Source of the DNA: Aphelocoma coerulescens
Taxonomy: Eukaryota > Chordata > Aves > Passeriformes > Corvidae
Length of the DNA: 64,000 bases
Assembly (NCBI RefSeq): GCF_041296385.1
Contig: NC_091017.1
Location: 48,668,214-48,732,213, forward strand
Direction: 5' to 3'
Below are positions 25,401-37,600 of this stretch, piece by piece. The translations under genes and the position numbers were made by a program. Under the pieces are notes generated by a model that saw only the letters and a list, made by a program, of their open reading frames with translations, ran no database searches and was not told the DNA's origin. Position 1 is the stretch's first letter; every line of letters starts with the position of its first letter.

Positions 25401-28400
25401 GTTCATTTACACTTTTTTTTATATTATTCCACCTTTGTTTAGGCTATATAGTATTTGTCTTCTGGTTTTCACTACTGGTTTCTGCCTTTTAACGCGTCCA
25501 CAACTGTAGAAGGCTTTCTTGACTGTCAAAGGATATTGCATCGAGACAATGTGTGTGTGATTCAGGACTTTGTGTGAAAACAAGTTATGAATGCATCTCT
25601 CAACTGCAGCATATGGTGTTATGTGAAAAGAAAAATCAACACAAATCAGCAATTACAGCAACACTTCAGAAAGCCTGTGAAAAGAGTGCGCACCTATACA
25701 GGGAAACCAAACAACCCACAATCTGATGAGGGTCAAGTTACTTCCCAGAGTCAAACTGAAGGGTAATCACATAGCACTGGCTCATTTCACAGTCAGAATG
25801 AGCAACAGACTATTTCCCTCCCACATGATGAGAGTGTAGCATAGTACTTGCCGAAAGCTTTAAGATTCAATTTCAGGGGTGGATCAGTTGATAGTGAACC
25901 ATGCTCTCATGAAGGAAACCTGAAACAGGAGCTGTCAAACATCAGAGCATTCACAGCCTGTTGCAAGTGTTCAGTCAAGTCTGATTTAGCAGAAAGGTGT
26001 CTCTGTGTCATGCAAGAGCTCAAGGTAACCATAAGAGTTGGGTTTTTTTTCCTAATTCTACCTAGCAAACTCTCTCTTACACCATCTTCCTAAAGGGCTT
26101 ATTTCACTAATAGAATGCAAGGGGAGGTAAAAGGGGCTACACTGTGTTCCAAACACTGCAAGATAGAAGCAGCAAGACCAATGCTCTGTAAGACCAATGT
26201 CCAATTAAAGACAGAGAGTAATGAGCAGGGGTAAAAGCAAACACCAGCTGGGGTTTGTGCCACATAGTAAAACATCACCAAAGCAGAAATCTAGACACAC
26301 TCCTGACATGTTAACAATGACCACTTACAAATGCTACTGCCAACTAGTCTTCACATTTCACTGCATTTTGTTGTTTTCTGAGGTTTTTTGGAGGGCTACA
26401 AAAAACTGAAGAGTTAATGCACAATCTTCTCTGCCAAAATGCTAAGATTTATTATTTTTCTGTGTGCTTTACATGTCTGCAGACCTGTTCTGTCAGCAAA
26501 AATGCATGAAATCTGATTTGAGAAATTAAGATCATAACATGGTTTTCTTATCAATGTGAGTCTGAAAAAGAATGCAATTAAGATTCAAAGAAAGAAAATT
26601 ATGTAATAGACCACTGCTGCAAAATCAGTAACATTTTATTAGGACACTAATATGTTTAGCATATCCACAGACTTATTAAACATATTTTACTGGCAACATG
26701 TCTATGAAACTAAGAATTAGCCCCCTATTATTATTGGTATTTTACACTTCAGGAATTCATCCAAAAGAAGCTAAGGCCCATATCTACACAACTGCCTTTA
26801 GGTACCTCAGTGTTACACAGCGCCTAACGCCACTTGCAGATGTACCAAAATGAGTCAAAGCTGGAGCCAACTTCTCTCATTTGTCTGTCAGAGCACAGAC
26901 AGATACAGGACTCTGAATGTCAGCATTCATGAGCATACTGATTTGAAAGTTAACACAGTGCTTGGGAACTGGAATTCTGAACCATCCTTGAGGCCTGTAC
27001 ACCAGCTCCATCTAAGTCAAAGAAAATATGTAAACCCTTGGTCCAAATTAATGACCTCCCCAGCTTGCCATCATCCTCACTGGCATCAGTTGTTTCAACA
27101 GCAATTTCTCTATCAGTGCATTAATGAATCAGCCATTCCAAAAGAGAACACAGAGAGCTAATGATCGCACTAAGTTGTCTCTCACAGAGTCAGAGAATGC
27201 TCCTTTCTCAGTCTATTACCCATTTCTGGAAACTGCATTACATATCAGGTATTTAGGAGAGACATCTGAATCCTTTTCTATGCCTCTGTTACATTAAACT
27301 TCTAGAAAAAGACATTTTTTCTGAACTACATACCTGAACTTGAAATTCTGTTTAAGCCATTTGGCCCTGTTCAAAAAGGACTAAAAGGCAGTAAAAATGT
27401 CACTTTATGTGTGTTGTTAAACGAACAAAGCTGTAAAAACCACAGAATTTTTACATATAGAAAACGCAACTTTTCTGTAAAACAAATAAATACCACTAAC
27501 ACTCAGACAGTGTCATTCTATCCAATGAAGATGAGAGAGCAGTTTATCCTTCATCTCTTCTCTTTCAACAGCTCTTTTGCCTCATCATCAGAGGGGTGAT
27601 GTGGGTCAACATCACTTGAGTTTATCTGAACTACTCAAGCAACACTTGAGTTACTCTGAGTATAGTATGTCCCATACTTTACAGGTAAGATGCAGGATAT
27701 TGCTGAGAAAATATGGTTTACAATGGAGAGTGAATAAATAGCAAACCACTGTGATATATCTAACTTTAAACTGTAAATCCCAAAATGTCCAGTGTTAACA
27801 AAGCTTTGCATCTCCTCACCAGTACATACCATCCCACAAATGACACCAAAGAACAAGCAGCAAAGTCGTCTCTAGACTCAGTATAGAACAGCTCTTCGAA
27901 TCTATATAAACTTTCCACCCCGCTCCTCACAGTTCCAATAGAGCTCACATGTGGTCAATGCATAAACCTTGGAAGGATATGATCAGATTTCAAAGATACA
28001 ACAGAATTTCAAGATTACTCCTGATCCAAACTGTCTTGTAATAATGAAGTTAAGTGTACAAAACCATATTTCAACCAACTTGCTTGAAAGCAAAAATGTA
28101 CTGTATTGCAAATCACTCAACATTTAACCCAGCAAAATTAAGCTGACATCTTCTTTTGCCATCTGGGTTTTTAAGTCATTAAGAATTAACATGAGACTGA
28201 AAGCTGATTAGCCCTTAAAGAGTTATGCAAACAAAGAAATCTACTTTGCCTTGGCTCACTCTTACTGCAACAATTGCAGAGGTTGATACCACAAGTGTAT
28301 CAATGCCTGAAAATCTTCCAGAATAGTATCTGTAAAATATCAGAAGTTTTCAATATTTTTAGCTGGTTTTAGAATTTGAATTTCAACATAAGTAAAGTTG

Positions 28401-29740
28401 TTTGGTCTCTTCAGTCTTCTGTAGATTCTCAAGTATACACCAATATAACCAAGAGTACAGATAGCTGGAAGGTTTGGGACTTTGTCTAAAATAACTTCAT
28501 CAAAAGAAATTAATGAGTTTTAGTTCTTCTAACCAAGAAAATCATAATAAATTAATATTTCTAATTAGAACCAACCTCAGTGAGATTACATTAAAATCTC
28601 ATTTTGTTCTGTTAAAAAATTCAATAAAACTATGCCAATTAAATTAGGCAATCAATAAGAACAAAGAACAAAGTGATTTTCTTGATGTTTCATCTACTTT
28701 GCTCAGCCATTAGAAGTCATTTTTAACAGCTTGTTGACAATGTTTCTCCCTTGACAGTGCCGCAGGTAGTATCAGGTGTCAGCTCCCAAATCTACTTCAA
28801 CAAATCATCCTCACATTGCCATTTAGCACATCTGCCTCTGCAGGTAACTGAGTTCTCCTAGGAAGCCCAGTACTTCAGTAGTGTGGGGCATGACAGTTTA
28901 TAGGGTGAAAAAGCCATAACAAAGGGAAGACTGAATTTCAAGTTAAACTGATACAGAGTGCGAGACTATAAAAATGTAATTAGCAAGACACTTACAACCT
29001 GTTGCAGAGGTTACACAGTCTCAGTGGTGGATGAAGGAGCTCAGGAGAACTGATGGTTTGTATAAGTATGCATTATTTCATTCTCTGCAAGCCTGAAGGC
29101 TGATTCACTTGCTTTCTATCACACTTTAATGCCTGCTGGTATTGCTTTCCCATATTGATCTTCAGCAAAAACAGATCTGGCCATACTGAGAAAGAAAAAT
29201 CTACTAGCCAATTTCCAGCAGTTCTTACTCAGCACAAGGTGCCATTCAGTACAGACTGTGAGGAACTAGTGTAAAACATTACCACTTTCTCTATTACTTA
29301 TGTTCAAATTGCAAACTGTTGTTATAGATGTCTCTCTGTTCTACATGTCTAGCTTCTGAGTATCTCAGCTTGTTACCTATGCCATCAGAAACATCTTCTC
29401 TTCAAGGTTGGTCTCAAACACAGAATTGAGATATTAATTAGGGTACTGATACAAAATTACATAACTGATCAAGCTGCCACATTAACAGAAAACTGTCACT
29501 CTGATGAGAAAAAAATCAGCTCTAATACCAGAAGAAAGAAAAAATAGAATTTTACTTCTACATACAGAAAAGGAATTGGTTTTGTCTCAAAACAAGCAGT
29601 GATTTGGTGCATTCCTTGACATTTTCTATGAAAGAAAGATTATTCTTTCAATTATTTGATCTGTCTGCAAGGAAACACAGCAAATGACTACTGGGATGCA
29701 TCCCCCTGTACTATCTGACTCCAGTAAGACTCACTCTTGG
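22485..29740. other. Unannotated non-coding DNA
   Basis: No supported gene. An A13 run lies at 22581-22593. GC-richer sequence at about 23510-24190 has ORFs of 60-74 codons in the plus strand but no recognisable domain. A 103-codon plus ORF at 26850-27161 has no features that distinguish it from chance. Weak MIR-like blocks near 20640, 24975 and 26720 were too short to call. Confidence 0.5.
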
Positions 29741-29744
29741 AGAC

Positions 29745-30677
29745 TGAAATGTTAGGGTTTATGGCTTAAACATTTTTATGAAGGACTTTTCCCTATTATA
29801 GCAAAACTGTATAACCAAAGCTGCATGGAAGACCACCACAGCCTGAGTGAGCCTCCTAACTGAGTACCTGGACTGCAAGTTGCTGGAGATAAGAGAAAGT
29901 GCCTCAGATCTGGGCTGGGGGAGAAGAATACATTCACAGGAGAATTAAGCCTCACACCTTCAGGGTGGAGACCACAGCCCAAGGCTTATCAGCTGTCAGG
30001 CTCACACAGACCCCTACACCAAAGGGGGCAGGAGGAGAGGTTTTGGGTGTGTAGTGAAAAAGCCTCTGGTCAGAGGCAGTGAATGCCCATTCTCCGCCGT
30101 GAAGCCCAGCCCAGCTGAGGGGCCTACCATCCCAGGAAAGCTACATCTACAAAACATCCATGTGAAGGACAGCAGAGGGGGTGTCATGGCCCATCAAAGG
30201 CACCCCCCTGCCGCCCCAAAGGGGTCCCCAGACCCTGCACCAGAGCACTGCATGTAATGCAAAATGATGCAACAGAGTCTTGCAAGGATAGTGTCAAACC
30301 TCGACCCCTGCAGGTGAGCCACCTGGGCATTCCCACCTGCCCAAAAGCACATTAATCCACTGGATTCTATACTTTTCAGCATGGGGAACTCTCACCACCA
30401 AGAAGACCAGATGGAGGGGAGCAACGAGACATCGTTGGGACACTCGGAAGGGTGATATGTTTCTACCTAACCCCTGCCACTCTCCCTGTCATCCCCCCCA
30501 CCCACTTCTTTTCTCTATTTCTTTCTTTCTTTTTCTTTTCTCTTTCTTTCTTTGCCTCTTATACTATTAAATAAAAGATATCATTTTTTTTTGGCACCAA
30601 CATCTAACCTCATTTGGTTTTAATCATGTTTTGGGGTATACTTCGAACCTTTCTGGGTTCAATCCATTTTATTCACA
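29745..30677 (+). mobile_element. Solo LTR of an endogenous retrovirus, 933 bp
   Basis: The element starts TGAAATG and ends TTCACA, with perfect 5-bp target duplications GAGAC at 29740-29744 and 30678-30682. Plus polarity follows from an AATAAA at 30570-30575 about 100 bp before the 3' end, just downstream of a CT-rich tract (about 30505-30555). This is a typical U3-R-U5 arrangement. It is GC-richer than its flanks across roughly 29830-30480. No gag, pol or env sequence adjoins it. The retroviral class is not clear to me: the 5-bp duplication fits ERVL or ERV1 better than ERVK. Confidence 0.75.
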
Positions 30678-30794
30678 GAGACTTAGCTTTCGTGCTCTTC
30701 TGTGCTTAAATTGGTTCATAACACTCACTTGCTGGACAACTGTGCTGGACAGATTTTAGAATGGGGCTCTACAGCCTCTTTGAGGGGCTTTTAT

Positions 30795-30975
30795 GCTTTC
30801 ACATTCCATTCTACAGTGCCAAAAGCCTTCTGCTCCCTGTGCTTCCAGGTTCCCATTTTGTACCACTCCACCATAGAAGGCCAGCAGATTGATCTGGCAC
30901 AATTTTCCACTCTTAGTAAAGCCATGCAGATTGCCTTGGATTGCCTTAATAATGTTTATTTCTAAAATGTCGAAG
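30795..30975 (-). mobile_element. CR1 LINE reverse-transcriptase fragment
   Basis: On the minus strand the translation of 30955-30864 contains 'IQGNLHGFTKSGKLCQINLL' followed by AFYGGV. This is a recognisable stretch of the CR1 ORF2 reverse transcriptase (a HGFTKG-K-SC-TNL-AFYDGV pattern). After a frameshift, 'KAFGTV' at about 30800 matches the KAFDTV motif further along the same domain. The copy is truncated at both ends and has stops and frameshifts, so it is dead. It lies just downstream of the 933-bp LTR with no shared boundary. Confidence 0.7.
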
Positions 30976-30979
30976 TGAG

Positions 30980-32690
30980 ATGTTTTGACATTGTTACAAT
31001 GGCCTTTATTTAATATTAAATGCCACTTACTGTTTTGAAGAGGTGCAGTTGAGATTATCAACATGAAATTATTTCTTCTGTACTCATTTCACTATTCAAA
31101 ATGTTGCCATTTTTTATCTTATGTGCAATGAAGAGGAATGTAAAAAAATGGAAGTCCTTCACCAAACTGTTTCTCCCCAGCTACAGGACTTTTTCTGTGA
31201 GCTGAATATGTTGTCGAAAGGAGACAGTTCCTGTGTTGTCTGTATAATCTTCACTTTTAAATGCAAAATAGCCTTTGGGACAAGGCAGCTTTCACTTTTC
31301 AACTACAGAAAAATACAGACTGACTCCCTATCTCCCACTCTAACTCCTGGGTGATTTGCACTTATTTGGTTCTTTGGGGGTTTGGAGGGGTTTTTTGTTT
31401 CCCTTAATCTGAAATTCAGTCATTTGTACCAAGAACTGCAGGGTACAAGAAAACTTAATGTTTCTGAACTGTATTTTAAAATTTAATAGTGCTTTAGTGC
31501 TTTGCTTCAAAGTATGAGGTACACTACGGGGTTCTTAAATCCAAAACCTCAGAAGCTACCACCTTCTTTATCCACCCAAGAGATCAGCAACCTTCAGGAA
31601 AGTAAGAGAAATAGGACCAGTCTCACAAACATGTATAAGTACAACTTTTACAATGTAGCATTTAACAGAGACATAAGCCATTCCTCTTCCATCTATCATT
31701 CTTGTGCACATGCCACATATTATTAATTCAGGACCTCAGGGACAGTCCCATAAATCTGTATGGAGCTGGGGGTCTGGGGTGGGGAGGGGTGTTTGGGGTT
31801 TGTGGCATTTGGAAGGGGGGTTAGAAGCACTCTGTGATCCAACATGCCATTGTTGCTCCTTTGGATCTTAACACACATAATATAATTTAAACATATTTTA
31901 ACAATCAGTGTGATAGAGTCACTGCTACAGCATTTGTCATTTAGAACATTAATATGGCAGCTGTTTTAAATTTTAAAAAATTAATAAAAGGGCTTTGTCT
32001 ACACTGAGGACCAGAGAGGAAAAAACTGTTCTTTTTTTCCCAATAAAAAGATTGGAAGAATCAAGAAAAGAAATTTGAAACAAGCAGAGATGATCTCCGG
32101 AATTCTTAAAACATATCTCAAAGAAGCCTCTCAATTTGGGGCCATCTCTGAGAAAACACACTAAAATTAATCCTATTTGTAAATATAAAATAAGCAGATC
32201 TTGTGAGCGTTTTGCATTTGTTTTGTTTCTAAATGAAAGGCATTGAAAGGTATGATTCACTTGCTAGGCTTCAACCCTTAACATATTTTTGCAATTCTTT
32301 CACATAGGAATTTAAAGTCCAACTTTGGATAACTCTTTAACCCTTTCGGTAAAAACTACTTGTGAACTATTACCAAGAGTGTTCCCAGGAGTAAATCAGT
32401 GTATGGGGTGCATGGCTTCCTTGTAATCTCATCTTCCTAGACTTCTACTTACTCCTTTTGCCCTTGTTCAGCTGTACATCATCATAAAACTTTAAAAAAA
32501 GCCCTGCTAGCTTATTTACAGAACTGCCATTAAAAGAGGTCCCATGTGGACTGAGCATGATTAGAAAGTTTTTCAAGTCTGTTCATGGAACAGATTCTCG
32601 GTACTGAAGAAGTGCTGCTGTTTGTGGTTCCTAAATTAGGCATATTTGTTACCAAACCAGCAGAAGTAATATGCCACATCTCAAGTAGAT
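30980..32690. other. Unannotated non-coding DNA with a G-rich tract
   Basis: No supported gene. The only distinctive item is the G-run cluster at 31768-31817, listed separately. ORFs reach 95 codons without recognisable domains. Confidence 0.55.
31768..31817 (+). other. G-quadruplex-forming motif
   Basis: Five runs of four or five guanines occur within 31 bases (31768-31798), separated by loops of 3, 1, 1 and 5 bases. A G6 run follows at 31812-31817. This meets the usual four-run definition of an intramolecular quadruplex with a margin. It lies in otherwise AT-rich DNA with no promoter or gene recognised nearby. Confidence 0.8.
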
Positions 32691-32765
32691 TTATGCTTAA
32701 TTGTTCCATGATGTTTTAACTGATTTACACAAAGTATGCAAAACGAAATCAGCCTCCACTAAACA

Positions 32766-33893
32766 TCAAACTTTCAATACTTTCTCTCAAAGTACCCTTC
32801 TGGACAAAATGTCCAGCACACATCTGGATAAACACATCATGCAATGGGTGAGCAACTGGCTCATGGGTCGGGCACAAAGGGTTGTAGTGAATGGAGGGGA
32901 CATCAGACTGGGGACCTGTCACTAGTGGGTTCCATCTTAGAATCTGTGCTCTTCAACAACTTCCTAAATGACTTGGACATAGGACTGGAAGGGATACTGA
33001 GCAAGTTCACAGATGATACAAAACTGGGAGGAGCTGCTGACTCCCTCTATGGAAGGAAGGCCCTGCAGAGAGACCTTGAAAAATTAAGGGATTTAGTAGT
33101 CACCAACCATACGAAGTTCAGCAAAGGGAAGTGCTGGATTCTGCACCTGGGATGGGGCAATCCTGGATATATGGACAGACTGGGGAATGAGATGCTGGAA
33201 AGCAGTGCCATAGAAAGGGAAGAGTCATGAGGGTCCTGGTTGATAGCAAGTTGAACACGAGTCAGCAGTGCCCTGGAAGCCAGGAGGGCCAACTGTGTCC
33301 TGGGGGCCATCAGGCACAGCATCACCAGCCAGGCAAGGGAGGGGATTGTCCTGCTCTGCTCTGGCCTCATCTTGAATATTGGTTGGCAGTTTTGGGCACC
33401 ACAAAATCAAAAAAGACATTAAGCTCTTGGAGAGTGTCCAAAGGAGGGCCATGAGGATGGTGAAGGGCCTTGAGGGGAAGCTGTATGAGGAGCAGCTGAG
33501 GTCACTTGGTCTGTTCAGCCTGAAGAAGAGACTGAGGGGAGACCTCATTGCAGTCTAAAACTTCCTCGTGAGGGGAAGAGGAGGAGCAGACACTGATCTC
33601 TTTCTTCTCTATGGTGACCAGTGACAGGGCCTGAAGTTGTTTCAGGGGATGTTTAGGTTGGATATTAGGAAAAGATTCTTCACCCAGAGGGTTGTTGGGC
33701 ACTGGAACACACTCCCCAGGGAAATGGTCACAGCACCAAGCCTGACAGAGTTCAAGAAGCATTTGGACAACACTCTCAGGCACATGGTGTGATTCTTGGG
33801 GTGTCCTGTGCATGGCCCGGAGTTGGACTCAATGATCCTTGTGGGTCCCTTCCAACTCAGTATATTTTGTGATTCAGTGATTCTGTGATCAGA
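32766..33893 (+). mobile_element. CR1 LINE, 5'-truncated, reverse transcriptase to 3' end
   Basis: This is the longest transposon copy in the window. The translation begins near 'TFSQSTLLDKM' and 'NWLMGRAQRVVVNG' (about 32770-32900), part of the CR1 reverse transcriptase. The frame then shifts, and 32925-33230 contains FTDDTKLGG with the catalytic-type FxDD at 33006-33017 (threonine where alanine is usual). A further frame gives VLVDSKLNTSQQ at about 33230-33270, then the HLEYW region, and 33480-33570 encodes a remnant of the RGDL segment. The 3' untranslated region ends at about 33860-33893 in the CR1 repeat 'tgattcagtgattctgtga'. Frameshifts and stops make it non-functional. Confidence 0.9.
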
Positions 33894-34480
33894 AAATCAC
33901 AGCAAAGCTACTGCTGAGTGCCATAACTGCAGAACTTCCCATCTGATTTCACATCAGAAGAGAAAAACACTCAGCCAGGGAGAAAATTCTGGTGCTTGCT
34001 AAGGGAGGAACTCTGATAGTAATTTTTGCAATAGCTGAGCTCTTCATAAGTCACTGACGTGTGAAGTTTCTGTCAGCTAATAAGGACTGAGCTCACCCAG
34101 CAGTTTTTTCTCTGTAGGGATACTACTAGTACCTCTTTCATTCTTACAGTGTTTGTGTTAATACATTAATTATCCTTCAGCCAGAAAGGGAACCAATGAC
34201 CAGACAGCCAGGAACATGAAAAATTCTTTCCATATCTAAGTTTCTTTTTCTGCTTTCAGTTTTACTGTTCTTTGCTAAACTGAAATGCCACTCAAGTAGC
34301 CCAGGTTTTACACATATAAAAAGGATGGATATTTTTCTCCTTTTTGAAATTATTAGTAAATTCCCTTTGAAAATTATTAAAGCAACTTTTAACTATCTGA
34401 TGTATTAAAATTACTCATTAATGGTATAGAAAAGGTTACCTCATTTTTTCAAGTCTGCAGTTGATGAGACATGAACTTAG
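33894..34480. other. Unannotated spacer between CR1 and SINE
   Basis: AT-rich sequence in which I see no gene or repeat. Confidence 0.6.
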
Positions 34481-34482
34481 AT

Positions 34483-34618
34483 CTGAGGTTAGCTCAGCTA
34501 GTTAGAGCAGGGTACTAATAACACCAAGATTGTGGCTTCAATCCCTGTACAGGCCATTCACTTAAGAGTTAGACTGGAGCCTTTTGTGTCCCTTCCAGCT
34601 CAGAGTATTCTGTGATCT
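34483..34618 (+). mobile_element. tRNA-Ile-derived SINE with CR1 tail (passerine TguSINE1-like)
   Basis: Positions 34483-34556 resemble a tRNA-Ile(AAT): an A-box-like 'ggttagctcagctagttaga', an anticodon-loop segment 'ctaataac', a B-box-like 'ggcttcaatcc' and a 3' 'gtacaggcca'. The rest, 'gtgtcccttccagctcagag' followed by 'tattctgtgatct', is the same 3' tail as the CR1 ending at 33893. SINEs of this build are known from passerine birds and are thought to be mobilised by CR1 reverse transcriptase. Decay of the B box, the B-box GG-TT-C core and the SINE body means this is a dead copy, not a tRNA gene. This entry is the main support for a songbird source. Confidence 0.85.
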
Positions 34619-34624
34619 AGGCCA

Positions 34625-37600
34625 AATACACATTCACTCTTGATTTAAAGAAAAGCATATAAGCAAAACAATTATGTTGCACTGGTAATACTTCAATTAT
34701 TTCAACTGGATTAGCTCTTGATACCAAATGATAACCAAGCTGTATTTCATGCCTGACAAAAAAAAAAAAAAATTGTATCTTGATGATATTTTGAAGATTT
34801 GGAATATTGCCCAGAAATACTGTATTAAGTAGCTATGGGACAAGTGACAAAATTAGGGAGACTAGAATTAAAAGAAAATGTAACTAAGCAATTTAGAACT
34901 ACTTTCTGACCTGACCAAAGAAAAAGAAGAAACTAAACAAGATGGAGATGAACAAAGTCAGTGATTTTCAGATTTAAGACTCTGGAAACAATTGCACAAA
35001 TCCAAAGTTCTCTGAATAAAGCACTACTGACAGCAGACTTGAACGTGTACTGTCTCACATACAGAAAGGCAGGAAAAAAATCTATTAATGCACTTCAGCA
35101 TTTTTAGATAACAGGCTTTTCAGCATAGGTAGACAGATTGCTCAGATAGTAATGTTTTTTAATTTGAAAAGTTTTTACTTACTCTATTCTTCCAGCTGAC
35201 CACACTCAAAAGATAATTCAGTAGATTATCATGTATTTCTGATTTCCTCTTTGCCTATTTTCTTTCTTCCTACGAAATACCTGCTCTGATGAAAATATGC
35301 CAGCATAAAAACCTGAAATAGATTTAAGAAACAACTACAAATCCGACATTCTAAGGCAAGAAGAAACTTGTGCAATCATTCATTTTAACCTGCATAAAGA
35401 GGCAAGCAGGCCTAAATTGCTATCCATTTAAAGTCCAGCAACTCTGTTTGAATTCAATATCAGAAAAAAATACAATTACTAAAGAAACCCTTTGATTTTG
35501 GAATTTTCATTGGCAGAGAATGCATAGTAGTCCATGGCAAGTAATTCAAATGAAAACTGCATTTAGTTTATTCTCAATTTTTCTGATTTCAAATTCTAGC
35601 CACATGATTTTCGATAACGTTCATTGCTAAACTAAAAAGTCCTCCACTACATCATATCTCATATGAAAACTGAAGAACACTGCATTTGTGATTTCTTTAC
35701 ATCCCAGACAACAAAAAATTGTTTCCAATTCTTTAATCCATGTCCTAACTCTTCTTTGAACCAGGAGTATTTATTTAATATGAGGTTTAAACATCATATT
35801 GTAATATAAGCTAAGAGATGTTACATCAAACACAGACATCATACTTCAACTCAGAACTGCTCTTTTCATCATTTTAGAAACAAGTATTTCTTATAAGCAC
35901 CTAATTTCACTAAGGTTTACTCATATCTAAAATGATGACTTGTGTTCTATATTTACTGATTTCAAATACTTCACCTAAAGAAAATGTGTTTTGATAGAAG
36001 AAAAGGTATGTGCAATTAAGTATGAAACCTAGGATGCATCTCGCTGTCATCTTTTAATCAAAAGAAGAATACATTTTCTGTGTCAAATATAAGACATTTT
36101 TGTGGACTTGCCAAATTCAGAAGTTATTCTCCAACTCTTCAGATGCCAAAGCCTCTCTTAACAACCTATTTTATTCCTCCCGTCTCTCATTTGTCTTCTC
36201 CTTTTCTTCAAGCACTTTCTAAAAAGAGCTTGTCAAATCTGCTTTATAGCTTAGATGGGGAAACAAAGGGCAAGAAACATCATTAAGTATCAATCTTCTA
36301 GTTTTAACAGCCTGGGTGCAGGGATATTAGAATCCAGAACTCAAAACCATGATCTAACCTTACAGTTATGACTTCCCCTTTTAATTTTTTTAATGGGGTC
36401 TAAAATATATACATGTTTGAACAGGGTTGGGGGGGTGAAAGTTAATCCTGGTTGCCATGTCACTCTACAAATCAAAAGCAAGCAATCCATTACAGATAGT
36501 TTTGAAGGCAACAGTACTACAGTGGTATTCCTGATGGATTTAGAAATTATGGTCTGTGCAACTTCACAGGCATTAAGCATGAAAATAAAACCATTAGATC
36601 TTCTCAACAAATGGAGTCACTATTGAAGGATATAATTTTTTCCTGCTCACAGTTGGGTTTTTATTTTTCCAAATTGGAAACACACCACATAGAGGAAGTA
36701 ATAACATTGCAGTAAAGTATTCAAAGCCAAATTTTTATTCACATTGATTATCTTTTACATTTTGAAGTATTGCCTTTGTACATCCATCTGTAAATGTTTA
36801 TCAGATAAGCATTCAAACCCCTTCCTTCATTAAACTGTTCTGTGGGAACACTACCATACTTTTGTTATATCTTTGAGCAAAGTGGAAAAGAAATATGACA
36901 TGTATGGTTTTTCATTCACCTTCCAAACTCAAAATCTATTTTTCTAATCCCCACAAGTCAGAAAAATACATCTATTTTTAGTTTCATTTTTACCACTATA
37001 ATATGAAGTCCCCATGAAAAATGCTTCTTCCAAACAGAATTTGAATGGTTTCAGTAGTATTTGACTCTGATTTTCTCCATTTTAATCCTATTAAAATTAT
37101 TTGCAAGTCCTCAGATAAAAAAGAAACCACCATCTTTAGATGGCAGTAGATGACAGGCTGCAATTAAAAAAAAAGGGATCTTTCAATTGCAAAGTCAATT
37201 TGTTCATGCCTCAAATTAGCGTCCATCAACACACCTCATGCCAAACAAATAAACTGTGATGAAGGAGCAAGTAGGATGAGATACCTGATTAACTCTTTCT
37301 TAAAGGAAAAAGGTCTTCTCTTCAGGCATTCATTCCAGATCTAAAGTGCACATCTTTATTATTTGACAATTAATAATTTTTTACATTATTTCGAATGTGA
37401 TCCAGGCAAATTTTGTTCTCAGTAAAGTCTTCTAAACTAACCATTGTATCGTCACGACAAAGATATTTCAGCAGGCACATTACTTTCTATTGTTTGTGCT
37501 CTATTTTAACAGCTAAGTGAAAGAAAGCCATTTACAGATTTGGGCATGTAAGAAGGGATACCCAGCTTCTTTCATCACATAGTGTAAATCCCAGTAAGAA

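Noticed and set aside
26850..27161. 103-codon plus-strand ORF
   Set aside because: No domain, no splice-site support and composition like the surrounding sequence.
32701..33813. Several ORFs of 74-128 codons as a possible host gene
   Set aside because: They contain reverse-transcriptase motifs of a CR1 LINE broken by frameshifts. The antisense ORFs are shadows of it.
34483..34556. tRNA-Ile gene
   Set aside because: The promoter boxes and stems are decayed, and the sequence continues into a CR1-type tail, so it is the head of a SINE.
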